From assembly GCF_002844375.1 (NCBI RefSeq), contig NZ_CP024199.1, positions 4,256,001-4,320,000 on the forward strand: a DNA stretch of 64,000 nucleotides, written 5' to 3'. The notes below the pieces were generated by a model that saw only the letters and a list, made by a program, of their open reading frames with translations, searched no databases and was not told the origin of the DNA. Below, one piece after another: positions 42,944 to 52,258 of this stretch. The position numbers and the translations under genes were made by a program. Source of the stretch: Thalassospira marina (GTDB taxonomy: Bacteria > Pseudomonadota > Alphaproteobacteria > Rhodospirillales > Thalassospiraceae). How positions within the stretch are numbered: position 1 is the stretch's first letter; each line of letters opens with the position of its first letter.

Positions 42944-44179
42944 TCAGGATGGCTTTTTGTCATCATCCGCAAAGACGTCGGCAAATACAGCTTCGTCGAT
43001 TTCATCACGCGCAACCGGTTCGTCTGCTTCTGGTGCCTGATCATCCTCGCCTTCATCATCCTGAGTCAGATCGAGCATGATACCGGATGTATCGGCAATG
43101 GATTCAAGCTCCTTGGTAATGTCCTCGGCCCCGTCATCAGCCTCAGCCAACTCACCTTCGTCGCCGTCGTCCATAAACATCGAGTCGAATTCGTTGTCAT
43201 CTTCGGCAAGATCAACGGCAGAACCGCCATCTCCATCCGCGGCAACACTCTCAGCGCGGCCGTGGGTCAGGCGCTGCAAAATATCGTCAAGCTGCTCAAG
43301 CGTGTCATAACGCACCGTCAGGCGCCCGCCAGCCCCGTCAAAATCGATGCTCACAGCAAGGCCAAGCATATTGCTCAGATCACGTTCCAACGAGACTGTG
43401 TCAGGGTCTTTCTCTGCGCTTGCGCTGCCCTTTTCCTTTTTCGGACGCGACAGCTTGCCACCATCGGTTTTGACCAGCTTTTCAGTCTGGCGAACATTCA
43501 GGCCTTTCTTGACGATCTGTGTTGCCAACTCAACCGCATTATCCGCACCCAGCAAAGCACGCGCATGACCAGCACTTAAGACCTTGTCGGTCAACATCTG
43601 CTTAATCGGCGACGGCAACGATAACAGGCGCAAGCTATTGGCAATATGGCTACGGCTTTTGCCCAATGCCTGCCCCAATGCTTCCTGGGTATGGGAAAAT
43701 TCGGCCATCAAGCGATTATAGCCTTCTGCTTCTTCCAGTGCCGAAAGGTCCTGGCGTTGCAGGTTTTCGATCAGCGCAATTTCAGCAGTTTCGCGATCAT
43801 CAAATTCGCGAACCAATACCGGCACTTCATGAAGCTGTGCCCGCTGCGCCGCGCGCCAACGCCGTTCACCAGCGATGATTTCAAAAACCGTCTCGCCCGT
43901 CGAAGATGCTCGCACCAGAATAGGCTGAATAATGCCTTTCTGACGAATCGAAGCTGCCAGATCGTCAATCGCTTCATCGTCAAAATTGCTGCGCGGCTGA
44001 AATGGCGAAGGTGCAAGATCACTGATCGCGACAAGCTGGGTTGTCCCGCCGGGACCAGGATGCGCAGCCTCCCCGCTAACGCTATTACCGCCGCTTACGG
44101 CTGCCCCAACTTCATCATCTTCTTCGCCCAATAACGCCGACAGGCCCCGTCCCAAACCGCGTTTTTTAGTCTCACTCAT
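42944..44179 (-). CDS. parB: Chromosome-partitioning protein ParB
   Basis: A 411-residue ParB that binds parS, spreads as a CTP-dependent clamp and works with ParA to segregate the origin. The N-terminus is MSETKKRGLGRGLSALLGEE; the CTPase/clamp motif GERRWRAAQRAQLHEVPV lies near residue 105; a helix-turn-helix (EALGQALGKSRSHIANSLRL) follows. The C-terminus carries an unusually long acidic tail of about 90 residues (Asp/Glu-rich), beyond the usual 280-310-residue length. It overlaps parA by four bases and is the last gene of the mnmG-side cluster. Confidence 0.95.
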   Translation of the reverse strand: MSETKKRGLGRGLSALLGEEDDEVGAAVSGGNSVSGEAAHPGPGGTTQLVAISDLAPSPFQPRSNFDDEAIDDLAASIRQKGIIQPILVRASSTGETVFEIIAGERRWRAAQRAQLHEVPVLVREFDDRETAEIALIENLQRQDLSALEEAEGYNRLMAEFSHTQEALGQALGKSRSHIANSLRLLSLPSPIKQMLTDKVLSAGHARALLGADNAVELATQIVKKGLNVRQTEKLVKTDGGKLSRPKKEKGSASAEKDPDTVSLERDLSNMLGLAVSIDFDGAGGRLTVRYDTLEQLDDILQRLTHGRAESVAADGDGGSAVDLAEDDNEFDSMFMDDGDEGELAEADDGAEDITKELESIADTSGIMLDLTQDDEGEDDQAPEADEPVARDEIDEAVFADVFADDDKKPS

Positions 44180-44991
44180 GCCTTCACTCCTTCGCGTTTC
44201 AGGACTTCACTTGCCAAATTCAGATATGCCCGCGAGCCCGGGCATTTGATATCATATACCAGCACCGGCGCCCCATGGCTGGGGGCTTCGGAGACACGTA
44301 CATTGCGCGGAATCACCGTGCGGTAAACAACATCACCGAAATAATCGCGCACATCATTCGCAACCTGGGCCGACAAATTATTGCGCTTGTCATACATCGT
44401 CAACACAATGCCCTGAATTTCCAGATTGGGATTAAACGCCTTCTTCACGCGCTTAATCGTACGGACCAGATGACTGACCCCTTCCAGGGCAAAAAATTCA
44501 CACTGCAACGGCACCAAAACCGCGTCAGACGCCACCAGCGCATTCAGGGTCAACAGCCCCAAAGATGGTGGGCAATCGATCAGAACATAATCGACATCTT
44601 GCGGCAGCCGCGAGAGCGATTCCTTAAGCTGCATTTCGCGGCGTTCGAAATCGACCAGTTCAATCTCAGCACCCGACAAATCCATGCCCGAAGGCACTAT
44701 ATTCAGCCGCGGAATTGCCGTTGGTCGACGTGCTTCCATCAGGCTGGCACCGTTAATCAGCACGTCATAGGAGCTGATGTCACGCTCTGCCGGGCGCAAA
44801 CCAAGCCCGGTGCTGGCATTGCCCTGCGGGTCCAGATCAACGATCAGAACACGCTGATCAACAGCCGCAAGCGCCGTTGCCAGGTTAATAGTCGTGGTTG
44901 TTTTACCAACCCCGCCTTTCTGATTGGCAATGGCGATAATACGCGGACGCTTTCCGCCGCTATTTACGGGCAAGTCAATCACATCAGTCAT
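44176..44991 (-). CDS. parA: Chromosome-partitioning ATPase ParA
   Basis: A 271-residue deviant-Walker ATPase that binds DNA nonspecifically and pulls ParB-parS complexes. The P-loop ANQKGGVGKTTTTINLA is at residues 22-38 with the signature lysine (Lys25), and IVDLDPQGNAS follows. The length is typical for chromosomal ParA. It overlaps rsmG upstream and parB downstream by four bases each, so the three are translationally coupled. Confidence 0.97.
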   Translation of the reverse strand: MTDVIDLPVNSGGKRPRIIAIANQKGGVGKTTTTINLATALAAVDQRVLIVDLDPQGNASTGLGLRPAERDISSYDVLINGASLMEARRPTAIPRLNIVPSGMDLSGAEIELVDFERREMQLKESLSRLPQDVDYVLIDCPPSLGLLTLNALVASDAVLVPLQCEFFALEGVSHLVRTIKRVKKAFNPNLEIQGIVLTMYDKRNNLSAQVANDVRDYFGDVVYRTVIPRNVRVSEAPSHGAPVLVYDIKCPGSRAYLNLASEVLKREGVKA

Positions 44992-45629
44992 CGCTCTACT
45001 CCCTCAAGAATCATCACCACGCCATCCGGGTCAACGATCCCGGGAACGGTCGTAACGGAGAATTTCCAGCCAGCATCACGTGCATCTGCCAGTTCAGCTT
45101 CAAATGCCCTGCCCTTCAGCAGCACATATTTGCCACCCGCCTTCAAATGGCGCTGGCCCATTTCCAGAAGTTTGGGCAAAGGTGCAAAGGCACGGGCCGT
45201 AATAATATCGGCATTTTCAGGCTTCGCGGCTTCAATGCGTTCGCGCGCAACCCGCGTTTTGGCCAAACAGCCACATACCCGGCAGGCTTCCATCAGAAAG
45301 ACTGTCTTTTTGGTGACGCTTTCCATCATGGTAACGTGGTTTGCCCCCAGGATGGACAAAACAATCCCCGGGAAACCAGCACCAGAGCCAAAATCAACAA
45401 TTTTACTATCTTCTTTTTGGGCAATTTCGCCAAGATGCGGCCAAAGCTGAGCCGAATCCTGTAAATGACGTGCCCAAACGTCTTCGGTGGTGCTGGCGCC
45501 AACAATATTAATTCGGGGCTGCCACTTCACGACCAGATCGGCATAAAGCTCGAGGCGAGACATTGTTTCACGTGAAACATCAAGTTCTGTCTCAAACCAG
45601 TTTTTAACGGCGTTTGTATTTGTGTGCAT
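44988..45629 (-). CDS. rsmG: 16S rRNA (guanine-N7) methyltransferase RsmG
   Basis: A 213-residue RsmG (GidB) that methylates G527 of 16S rRNA; loss gives low-level streptomycin resistance. The SAM-binding motif VDFGSGAGFPGIVLSIL lies near residue 70. The fold and length match the family. An exact parS palindrome lies in codons for DVSRETM near the N-terminus (45564-45579), a placement also seen in other bacteria. Confidence 0.95.
   Translation of the reverse strand: MHTNTNAVKNWFETELDVSRETMSRLELYADLVVKWQPRINIVGASTTEDVWARHLQDSAQLWPHLGEIAQKEDSKIVDFGSGAGFPGIVLSILGANHVTMMESVTKKTVFLMEACRVCGCLAKTRVARERIEAAKPENADIITARAFAPLPKLLEMGQRHLKAGGKYVLLKGRAFEAELADARDAGWKFSVTTVPGIVDPDGVVMILEGVER
45564..45579. 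other. parS site inside rsmG
   Basis: TGTTTCACGTGAAACA, exact match to the consensus ParB-binding site. Confidence 0.95.
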
Positions 45630-45718
45630 GAATTTCTTATAAATCTGGAATGCATCATTCGCCAGCGTTGTTTTAATAGCGGCGTGGGTTTTTGCAAAAA
45701 TTGATGATATTTTTCATC

Positions 45719-45762
45719 AAAAAAGCCGCCAATGTTTCACGTGAAACATTGGCGGCTTTTTT
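45719..45762. terminator. Terminator hairpin built around a parS site
   Basis: A perfect 22-bp palindrome without a spacer: AAAAAAGCCGCCAATGTTTC... and its mirror, ending in T runs on both strands (ten T on the plus strand, six on the minus strand). It separates mnmG from rsmG. Its centre is the parS palindrome 45733-45748. Confidence 0.9.
45733..45748. other. parS site between mnmG and rsmG
   Basis: TGTTTCACGTGAAACA, exact consensus, at the apex of the terminator hairpin 45719-45762. Confidence 0.95.
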
Positions 45763-45852
45763 TTTTATTCCTGAAACGACAATTTAAGGCGAAGGAGTAT
45801 GATATCGGGGTACATCTATTACCTCAGAAGGCCCCTGCCCCAAACTTGCCAA

Positions 45853-47739
45853 TCACGCTGTTTTGCGATTAATCGCCTGATGACGGTGGGAACGAATATG
45901 TCCCAGCAACGCGGTAATCGCAGCGGGTGTTACGCCCGGAATACGTGATGCCGCACCAATGGTTTCCGGCATGATTTGCTGAAGCTTCAGGCGGATCTCC
46001 GTCGACAAGCCACCGACTTGATCATAATCAAGATTTCGCGGCAGACGCAGTTCTTCATCACGGCGGAACGCCGCAACATCAGCTGCCTGCCGGTCAAGAT
46101 AACCTTTATATTGCGCATCAATGGCAAGCTGTTCGCGAATAGCCGGCGACACATCTGCAAGCTCTGGCCACACGGCAACAAGCTGATCAAAGGACACATC
46201 CGGATAAGCCAGCAGGTCAAAGGCACTGCGGCGGACCCCATCCTGGTTGACGCGTATACCATGCTTGATCAACTGATTTGGCGTTTCGGCCAGATCACCA
46301 ATGCGCGTTTTGGCAGCTAGTAACGCATCACGCTTGGCGCCCCAAACATCACGGCGTATGGATGCAACACAGCCAATTGTCAGGCCCAATTCCGTCAAAC
46401 GCTGATCGGCATTATCGGCCCGCAGCATTAAACGGTATTCAGCACGCGAGGTAAACATGCGGTAAGGTTCACGTGTACCCTGTGTTACCAGATCATCAAT
46501 CATAACACCGATATAGGCATCGGCACGATCAAGAACAAACTGGCGTTCACCGCCATCTGCCACCAACGCCGCATTCACCCCGGCAATAAGGCCCTGCCCG
46601 GCGGCTTCCTCGTAACCTGTGGTCCCATTGATCTGCCCGGCAAAGAACAGGCCAGCCACCTTTTTGGTTTCCAGCGTATGGCGCAGTTCACGCGGATCAA
46701 CAAAATCATATTCAACGGCATAACCAGGACGGAAGATTTCAACGCGTTCCAAGCCGGGAATGGACGCCAGCAATGCCAACTGAACATCCTTGGGCAATGA
46801 AGTTGAAATACCATTCGGATAGACGGTATGGTCATCCAGGCCTTCCGGCTCCAGGAAAATCTGGTGTTCGGATTTATCGGCAAAGCGGACGACTTTATCC
46901 TCGATCGAAGGGCAATAACGCGGGCCGCTGCTGCTGATCTGGCCGCTATACATTGGCGCACGATGCAAATTATCACGAATGATCTTATGCGTTTCTTCGG
47001 TCGTATGCGTCATATAGCACGAAATCTGTGGCACCGTGATCGTGTCCGTCAGGAACGAAAACGGGTCTGGTGGGTTATCACCTGGCTGTTCGACAAGGCG
47101 GTGCCATTCAATAGTACGACCATCCAGACGTGCGGGTGTTCCGGTTTTTAACCGGCCCAATGCGAAATCATATTTGCCCAGTGTCTCCGACAGGCCCATT
47201 GACGGTGCATCGCCCATGCGGCCCGCGGCCATGGTTTCTTCGCCGATATGGATCACACCCCGCAGAAATGTGCCTGTCGTCAGTACCACAGCACCGGCGG
47301 TATAACGAACACCCTCGCCCGTGATGATCCCGCCGATACGGCTATTTTCATCAATGATCAGGTCTTCAACCGCGGCTTCGATAATCGTCAGGTTTTCCTG
47401 TCCGGCCAGAATATCCTGAACCGCCTGACGGTAAAGCTTGCGATCGGCCTGCGCGCGCGGGCCACGTACGGCTGGCCCTTTGGACCTGTTAAGCATGCGA
47501 AACTGGATGCCAGCCCGGTCAATGGCACGCCCCATAACACCGTCAAGGGCATCCACCTCGCGCACCATATGCCCCTTGCCAAGCCCGCCAATTGCGGGAT
47601 TGCAGGACATTTCGCCGATACGGTCGGCACGGTGGGTAATCAGGGCGGTCTGCGCACCCATGCGCGCGGCGGCGGCGGCGGCTTCACTGCCAGCATGGCC
47701 ACCACCAACAACAATCACATCAAAACCGTTCTGTGACAT
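45853..47739 (-). CDS. mnmG: tRNA uridine-5-carboxymethylaminomethyl modification enzyme MnmG
   Basis: A 628-residue FAD enzyme (GidA) that, with MnmE, installs cmnm5 on the wobble uridine of several tRNAs. The FAD-binding loop VVGGGHAGSEAAAAA is at residues 10-24. Conserved CNPAIGGLGKGH and GLFFAGQINGTTGYEEAAGQ segments are present. Full length. GAGGAACTG precedes the ATG. It follows mnmE on the same strand, separated by a parS site. Confidence 0.97.
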   Translation of the reverse strand: MSQNGFDVIVVGGGHAGSEAAAAAARMGAQTALITHRADRIGEMSCNPAIGGLGKGHMVREVDALDGVMGRAIDRAGIQFRMLNRSKGPAVRGPRAQADRKLYRQAVQDILAGQENLTIIEAAVEDLIIDENSRIGGIITGEGVRYTAGAVVLTTGTFLRGVIHIGEETMAAGRMGDAPSMGLSETLGKYDFALGRLKTGTPARLDGRTIEWHRLVEQPGDNPPDPFSFLTDTITVPQISCYMTHTTEETHKIIRDNLHRAPMYSGQISSSGPRYCPSIEDKVVRFADKSEHQIFLEPEGLDDHTVYPNGISTSLPKDVQLALLASIPGLERVEIFRPGYAVEYDFVDPRELRHTLETKKVAGLFFAGQINGTTGYEEAAGQGLIAGVNAALVADGGERQFVLDRADAYIGVMIDDLVTQGTREPYRMFTSRAEYRLMLRADNADQRLTELGLTIGCVASIRRDVWGAKRDALLAAKTRIGDLAETPNQLIKHGIRVNQDGVRRSAFDLLAYPDVSFDQLVAVWPELADVSPAIREQLAIDAQYKGYLDRQAADVAAFRRDEELRLPRNLDYDQVGGLSTEIRLKLQQIMPETIGAASRIPGVTPAAITALLGHIRSHRHQAINRKTA

Positions 47740-47853
47740 CAGTTCCTCATGCCCGAAGCGGGCGTTCCAAATAGCAGATCCCTGGAAATATCATCCAAAG
47801 ACCGCATAAATGTTTAGTTTAGTCGGATATAATTCTGTGTCCGGAATGCGATA

Positions 47854-47869
47854 TGTTTCACGTGAAACA
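47854..47869. other. parS site between mnmE and mnmG
   Basis: TGTTTCACGTGAAACA, exact consensus, in the 143-base spacer. Confidence 0.95.
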
Positions 47870-47882
47870 CATTTGATTGAGC

Positions 47883-49271
47883 CTATTTTCCGATACAGAA
47901 ATCACCAAAAATGATGTCGAGCAAATCTTCAACATCAACGCGACCGGTAATCTTTCCGATTTCCCGTACCGCCAATCTAATATCCTCGGCAGCCAGCTCT
48001 GCAATGTCTGTCGCCAGTCCCCGCTGCAAATGCCCCAGGGCATCTTCTAGCGCACGGCGATGGCGCATCCTTGTTAACGGAACCGGCCCGGCAAAATCGA
48101 GCCCTTCTTTTACGCGAGTTTCGAGCAGTTGCAAGAGGCTTTCCATCCCCGAACCTGTCATAGCCGATATGGCCAAAACCGGTAGCTCAACCGCATTTCC
48201 CTGCCCGTCAGTGCCAGACCAGGTCGCCATTTCCCCTACTACCGACAAATCATCGTCACCGCCAAGGTCGGCTTTATTTACCAGGATCAAGGTATTTTGG
48301 TCGATCAGGCGTTGTGCCTCGCCCTCGATCCGGGGCCAATCAGAACGGTCAATTACCACCAGCTTGAGATCGGCATTTTCGGCCCGCTGGGCCGCGCGAC
48401 GCACGCCTTCGGTTTCAATCGCATCACCCGATTCCCGAAGCCCGGCCGTATCAACCATGGTTACCGGAAACCCGCCAAGATCAAGATGGATTTCAATCGT
48501 ATCACGCGTGGTGCCGGCAATATCGGAAACAATGGCCGCATCACGCCGTGCCAGCCGGTTCAGCAGGCTGGATTTACCGGCATTTGGCGCACCAAGAATA
48601 ACAATCTGAAAGCCTTCACGCAGGCGTTCACCGCGCCGGTTATCGGCCAGATGCCCGCCAATTTCATTGCCGATACGCGCCAGATCATCGCGCAACACGG
48701 CAACGATACCATCGGGCAAATCCTCGTCAGGGAAATCAATATCCGCTTCGATATGCGCCAGCGAGCGCATCAGGCGCAGGCGCCAATCCTCATATAACCG
48801 TCCCAGTTCCCCTGCCATCTGGCGCACGGCCTGGCGTCGCTGGGCGGTGGTTTCGGCATCAATCAGATCGGCAATGCCTTCGGCTTCTGTCAGGTCCATT
48901 TTGCCATTCTGAAAGGCGCGACGGCTATATTCACCAGGTTCCGCCAACCGCAAGCCAGGCTGGCGGCCAAGACATTCCAGCACCCCTTCAATAACCGCCC
49001 TGCCCCCATGGACATGCAGTTCAACCACATCTTCGCCCGTGAAACTTGCCGGTGCCTGAAAATAAAGGGCGATGGCATCATCCAGCCGTTCGCCATTTTG
49101 CGGATCGGCAATCGGGGCATAAACTGCAACACGGGGTTTGGGCGGGTTTTGCCGCCCCAGAAGCGCACAAAGAACCGGCAGCGAACGCGGGCCCGACAGG
49201 CGAATAACCGCAACGCCAGCACGACCGGCGCCACTGGACAGGGCAAAAATGGTATCAGAGTGGCCGTACAA
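47883..49271 (-). CDS. mnmE: tRNA modification GTPase MnmE
   Basis: A 462-residue GTPase partner of MnmG. The N-terminal folate-binding domain opens with DTIFALSSGAGRAGVAVIRL. The G domain has P-loop GAPNAGKSSLLNR, DIAGTTRD, DTAGLRE and NKAD. The C-terminus ends in FCIGK, the conserved catalytic Cys motif. The start appears to be TTG at 49271 (giving MYGHSD), since no ATG or GTG lies at the right place; the AAGG nearby is poorly spaced. Confidence 0.95.
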   Translation of the reverse strand: MYGHSDTIFALSSGAGRAGVAVIRLSGPRSLPVLCALLGRQNPPKPRVAVYAPIADPQNGERLDDAIALYFQAPASFTGEDVVELHVHGGRAVIEGVLECLGRQPGLRLAEPGEYSRRAFQNGKMDLTEAEGIADLIDAETTAQRRQAVRQMAGELGRLYEDWRLRLMRSLAHIEADIDFPDEDLPDGIVAVLRDDLARIGNEIGGHLADNRRGERLREGFQIVILGAPNAGKSSLLNRLARRDAAIVSDIAGTTRDTIEIHLDLGGFPVTMVDTAGLRESGDAIETEGVRRAAQRAENADLKLVVIDRSDWPRIEGEAQRLIDQNTLILVNKADLGGDDDLSVVGEMATWSGTDGQGNAVELPVLAISAMTGSGMESLLQLLETRVKEGLDFAGPVPLTRMRHRRALEDALGHLQRGLATDIAELAAEDIRLAVREIGKITGRVDVEDLLDIIFGDFCIGK

Positions 49272-49330
49272 AACCTTAAATCCGTTTTCCTGGCTGTGTA
49301 AAAATGGCCGCCTGTTGGCGGCCGGTCATT

Positions 49331-49654
49331 TTACTGATCAGGCTGCAATTGCAGCCGTTCAACGATATTCCCTTCTATCAGGTGAGTCTGAAGAATTTCT
49401 TCAATATCACCCTCATTCTCGTACCGGTACCAGGTGCCTTGCGGGTAAATCACCATAACCGGACCCAATTCACAGCGATCAAGACAGCCTGCCGTGTTCA
49501 CACGCGTTGCCGGAAGGCCCAGTTCCTTGACCCGAACCTTCATATAATTGCGCAACCGCGTGGCACCAGCAGCCTGGCAGCACCCCCTCGGATGCCCGTC
49601 TGGCCGTTCATTCTGGCAGACAAATACATGCGACTGATAAAAATGCTCTGACAT
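49331..49654 (-). CDS. Thioredoxin-like [2Fe-2S] ferredoxin domain protein
   Basis: A 107-residue protein with the four-cysteine pattern of thioredoxin-fold ferredoxins: FVCQNERPDGHPRGCC near the N-terminus and NTAGCLDRCELGPVM near residue 55-70. It probably carries a [2Fe-2S] cluster as a small electron carrier. The ATG at 49654 is preferred over the GTG two codons earlier. It lies between mnmE and a DUF6489 gene on the same strand. Confidence 0.87.
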   Translation of the reverse strand: MSEHFYQSHVFVCQNERPDGHPRGCCQAAGATRLRNYMKVRVKELGLPATRVNTAGCLDRCELGPVMVIYPQGTWYRYENEGDIEEILQTHLIEGNIVERLQLQPDQ

Positions 49655-49666
49655 CGTCACCCGCGA

Positions 49667-49915
49667 TCAATCCTTTTTCATCGTGCCGCCATTATTGAAC
49701 TGGTTCCAGAATGCCTTTTGCATCTGTTCCCAGTTCTGCATGCCCTGCGGCAACCAGGTTTTCAACATTGTTTCCGGGTCCATGGCCTGCAGGTTGGCCT
49801 TCATGCGGTCTTCAATATCCTTCATCAGGGCCTGCTGCATCGACTGGACATCCGGCAGACCGAAAAATGTGCGCAATTCTTCCGGCGTGCAATCGACATC
49901 GACTGAAATTTTCAT
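49667..49915 (-). CDS. DUF6489 family small protein
   Basis: An 82-residue protein (MKISVDVDCTPEELRTFFGL, then MLKTWLPQGMQNWEQMQKAF). It matches a small conserved alphaproteobacterial family of unknown function. An ideal GGAGG lies seven bases before the ATG. The gap to the ferredoxin-like gene is only 12 bases, so they are cotranscribed. Confidence 0.82.
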   Translation of the reverse strand: MKISVDVDCTPEELRTFFGLPDVQSMQQALMKDIEDRMKANLQAMDPETMLKTWLPQGMQNWEQMQKAFWNQFNNGGTMKKD

Positions 49916-50206
49916 AGCCTGACCTCCTCACTGATCATTTTTATTTTATGGCACGGGCGATGTATAAATTCTGAAAGCCGCACCAATTCGGCGCTGGCGC
50001 CGCTTTCGCCTTGCCATCATCTTCGTCCCATTTGCTTCATATGGCAATTGTGCAAAGCATTTCCCTTTCTTTTCAAATGCTTTCGCCCTATTTTGGGAAG
50101 ATAAGAATTTGCGAATTTAAACCTTTCGTTCCAGCATTGCCATATCAATGCCACAGGCGGAAGGAACGCTAAACGCAATCAGAACAGCTTGGGACAGCAC
50201 GCGCTT

Positions 50207-52258
50207 ATGGATCTTGGACGCAACAATCTGGGGCAGGAAACCAGCCCCTATCTTTTGCAACACCAGACAAATCCCGTCCACTGGCAGCCCTGGTCCCCGG
50301 ATGTTCTTGCCGCGGCCGCAGCGGCGAACAAACCCATTTTGCTGTCGGTCGGCTATGCCGCCTGCCACTGGTGCCATGTCATGGCCCATGAAAGTTTCGA
50401 GGATGAGGGCATCGCCGCGCTGATGAACGACCTGTTCGTCAATATCAAGCTCGACCGCGAAGAGCGCCCCGACCTTGATGCGCTTTATCAGAATGCGCTG
50501 GCCCTGCTGGGCCAACAGGGCGGCTGGCCCCTGACCATGTTTTTAACCCCGAAGGGCGAGCCTTTCTGGGGCGGCACCTATTTCCCCAAACATGCCAAAT
50601 ATGGCCGGCCGGGTTTTGATGATGTTCTTAAATCGATTGCCAATATCTATAACAGCGAACCCGAAAACGTCGCCCATAACGTAAAGCAGATCAATAGTGC
50701 CCTTCTGCGCCTGAATACCACGCGAAGCGGCGATGTGCCCCTGCCCGAAACCATCGATGAATTTGGCAAAAGCTGCCTGCAAATGATGGATTTAAGCAAT
50801 GGTGGCACCAAGGGCGCTCCAAAATTCCCCCAGCCAGCCCTGCTGTCCTTTCTATGGCGAAGCGCCATCCGCACCCAGGATGAAACCCTGAAAAACACGG
50901 TTTTGCTCAGCCTGGATCGCATGGCACAGGGGGGCATTTACGACCATTTGGGCGGCGGTTTTGCGCGCTATAGCGTCGATGACCAGTGGCTGGTGCCGCA
51001 TTTTGAAAAGATGCTTTATGACAATGCCCAACTGATCGACCTTCTGACTGATGCCTGGCGGATCACGAAAAACCCGCTTTATGTCGAACGGATCGAAGAA
51101 TCAATCGGCTGGATTTTGCGGGAAATGCGGGTCTCGGGCGGTGCCTTTGCCGCCAGCCTAGACGCCGATAGCGAAGGCGAAGAAGGCCGGTTCTATGTCT
51201 GGGATCAGGCAGAAATCCGCAAGGTACTTTCAGAAACGGATGCCAACCTGTTTGAGCGTTATTACGACGTTTCGCCGGATGGCAACTGGGAAGGCCACAA
51301 TATCCTTAATAGAACGCAATCTGGCCTGTCACTGGGTGATGATCAAACCGAAAATGCCCTTGCCAATATGCGCCAGGCCCTGCTTGCCAAACGGGACGAA
51401 CGGGTGCGCCCCGGCTGGGATGATAAAGTTCTGACCGATTGGAACGCCATGACCATCGCAGCCCTTTGCGATGCCGCCATGGTTTTTCGTCGTTCCGAAT
51501 GGCTTGATTACGCCAGACTGGCCTATAACTTCGTCAAACGAAACCTTGGCGAAGATGACACATTGCTGCACAGCTATCGTGCTGGCCGTTCCCAGCATGC
51601 AGGCATGCTCGAGGATTATGCCCATATGATCCGCGCGGCATTGCGGCTGTTTGAAATTTCAGGCTCGGCCGCTTATCTGCGTGATGCCGAAAACTGGGCC
51701 GAACAGGTTGAAGCCCAATTTGTCGATCCGCGTCTGGGCGGCTATTTCCAATCCTCGATCGACAGCAGCGACCTTGTTGTACGCAGTAAACCGGTAACTG
51801 ACGGGGCCGTTCCCTCGGGCAATGGCATTATGGTGCAAAACCTGGCAAAGCTTTATGCCCTGACCGGAAAGCAAACCTATCAAACCCGGGCTGAAACCAC
51901 GATTGCCTGTTTTGGTGGCCGCCTGCGCGACCAGTTCCCGAATATGACGGGGCTGTTGCTGGGCGCTGAAATGCTTCAAAACAGCGTTCAAATCGTCATC
52001 CTCGCACCTTTTGGCAGCGAAGAAATGTATGGCTTCCGCCGCGCGGTTTTTGACCAGTATCTGCCGCAGCGCGCAATTACGATCATCGGCAATGACCAGG
52101 ACCTGCCCGCCGAACATCCGGCCTTTGGCAAACAGAAAATCGATGGCAAAGCCACCGTCTATATCTGCCAGAACATGACCTGCTCTGCCCCGATCACCGA
52201 TCTTGATGCCCTGAAATCACAGCTTCAGGATATTGGTGCAAATCAGGTGACGAACTGA
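50207..52258 (+). CDS. Thioredoxin-domain protein of the YyaL/DUF255 family
   Basis: A 683-residue protein with an N-terminal thioredoxin-like domain (KPILLSVGYAACHWCHVMAH with CxxC, near residue 50) followed by an (alpha/alpha) six-hairpin barrel resembling glycosidases or epimerases (GGIYDHLGGGFARYSVDDQW, PGWDDKVLTDWNAMTIAAL). The function is not known; the family (human SPATA20) is widespread. The ATG at 50207 is preferred; a TTG six codons upstream is possible. It is divergent from the DUF6489 gene. Confidence 0.88.
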   Translation: MDLGRNNLGQETSPYLLQHQTNPVHWQPWSPDVLAAAAAANKPILLSVGYAACHWCHVMAHESFEDEGIAALMNDLFVNIKLDREERPDLDALYQNALALLGQQGGWPLTMFLTPKGEPFWGGTYFPKHAKYGRPGFDDVLKSIANIYNSEPENVAHNVKQINSALLRLNTTRSGDVPLPETIDEFGKSCLQMMDLSNGGTKGAPKFPQPALLSFLWRSAIRTQDETLKNTVLLSLDRMAQGGIYDHLGGGFARYSVDDQWLVPHFEKMLYDNAQLIDLLTDAWRITKNPLYVERIEESIGWILREMRVSGGAFAASLDADSEGEEGRFYVWDQAEIRKVLSETDANLFERYYDVSPDGNWEGHNILNRTQSGLSLGDDQTENALANMRQALLAKRDERVRPGWDDKVLTDWNAMTIAALCDAAMVFRRSEWLDYARLAYNFVKRNLGEDDTLLHSYRAGRSQHAGMLEDYAHMIRAALRLFEISGSAAYLRDAENWAEQVEAQFVDPRLGGYFQSSIDSSDLVVRSKPVTDGAVPSGNGIMVQNLAKLYALTGKQTYQTRAETTIACFGGRLRDQFPNMTGLLLGAEMLQNSVQIVILAPFGSEEMYGFRRAVFDQYLPQRAITIIGNDQDLPAEHPAFGKQKIDGKATVYICQNMTCSAPITDLDALKSQLQDIGANQVTN

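Noticed and set aside
42932..43579. Plus-strand ORF of 215 codons opposite parB
   Set aside because: Antisense to the acidic tail and linker of ParB; the Asp/Glu codons give an open Ile/Val-rich frame on the other strand.
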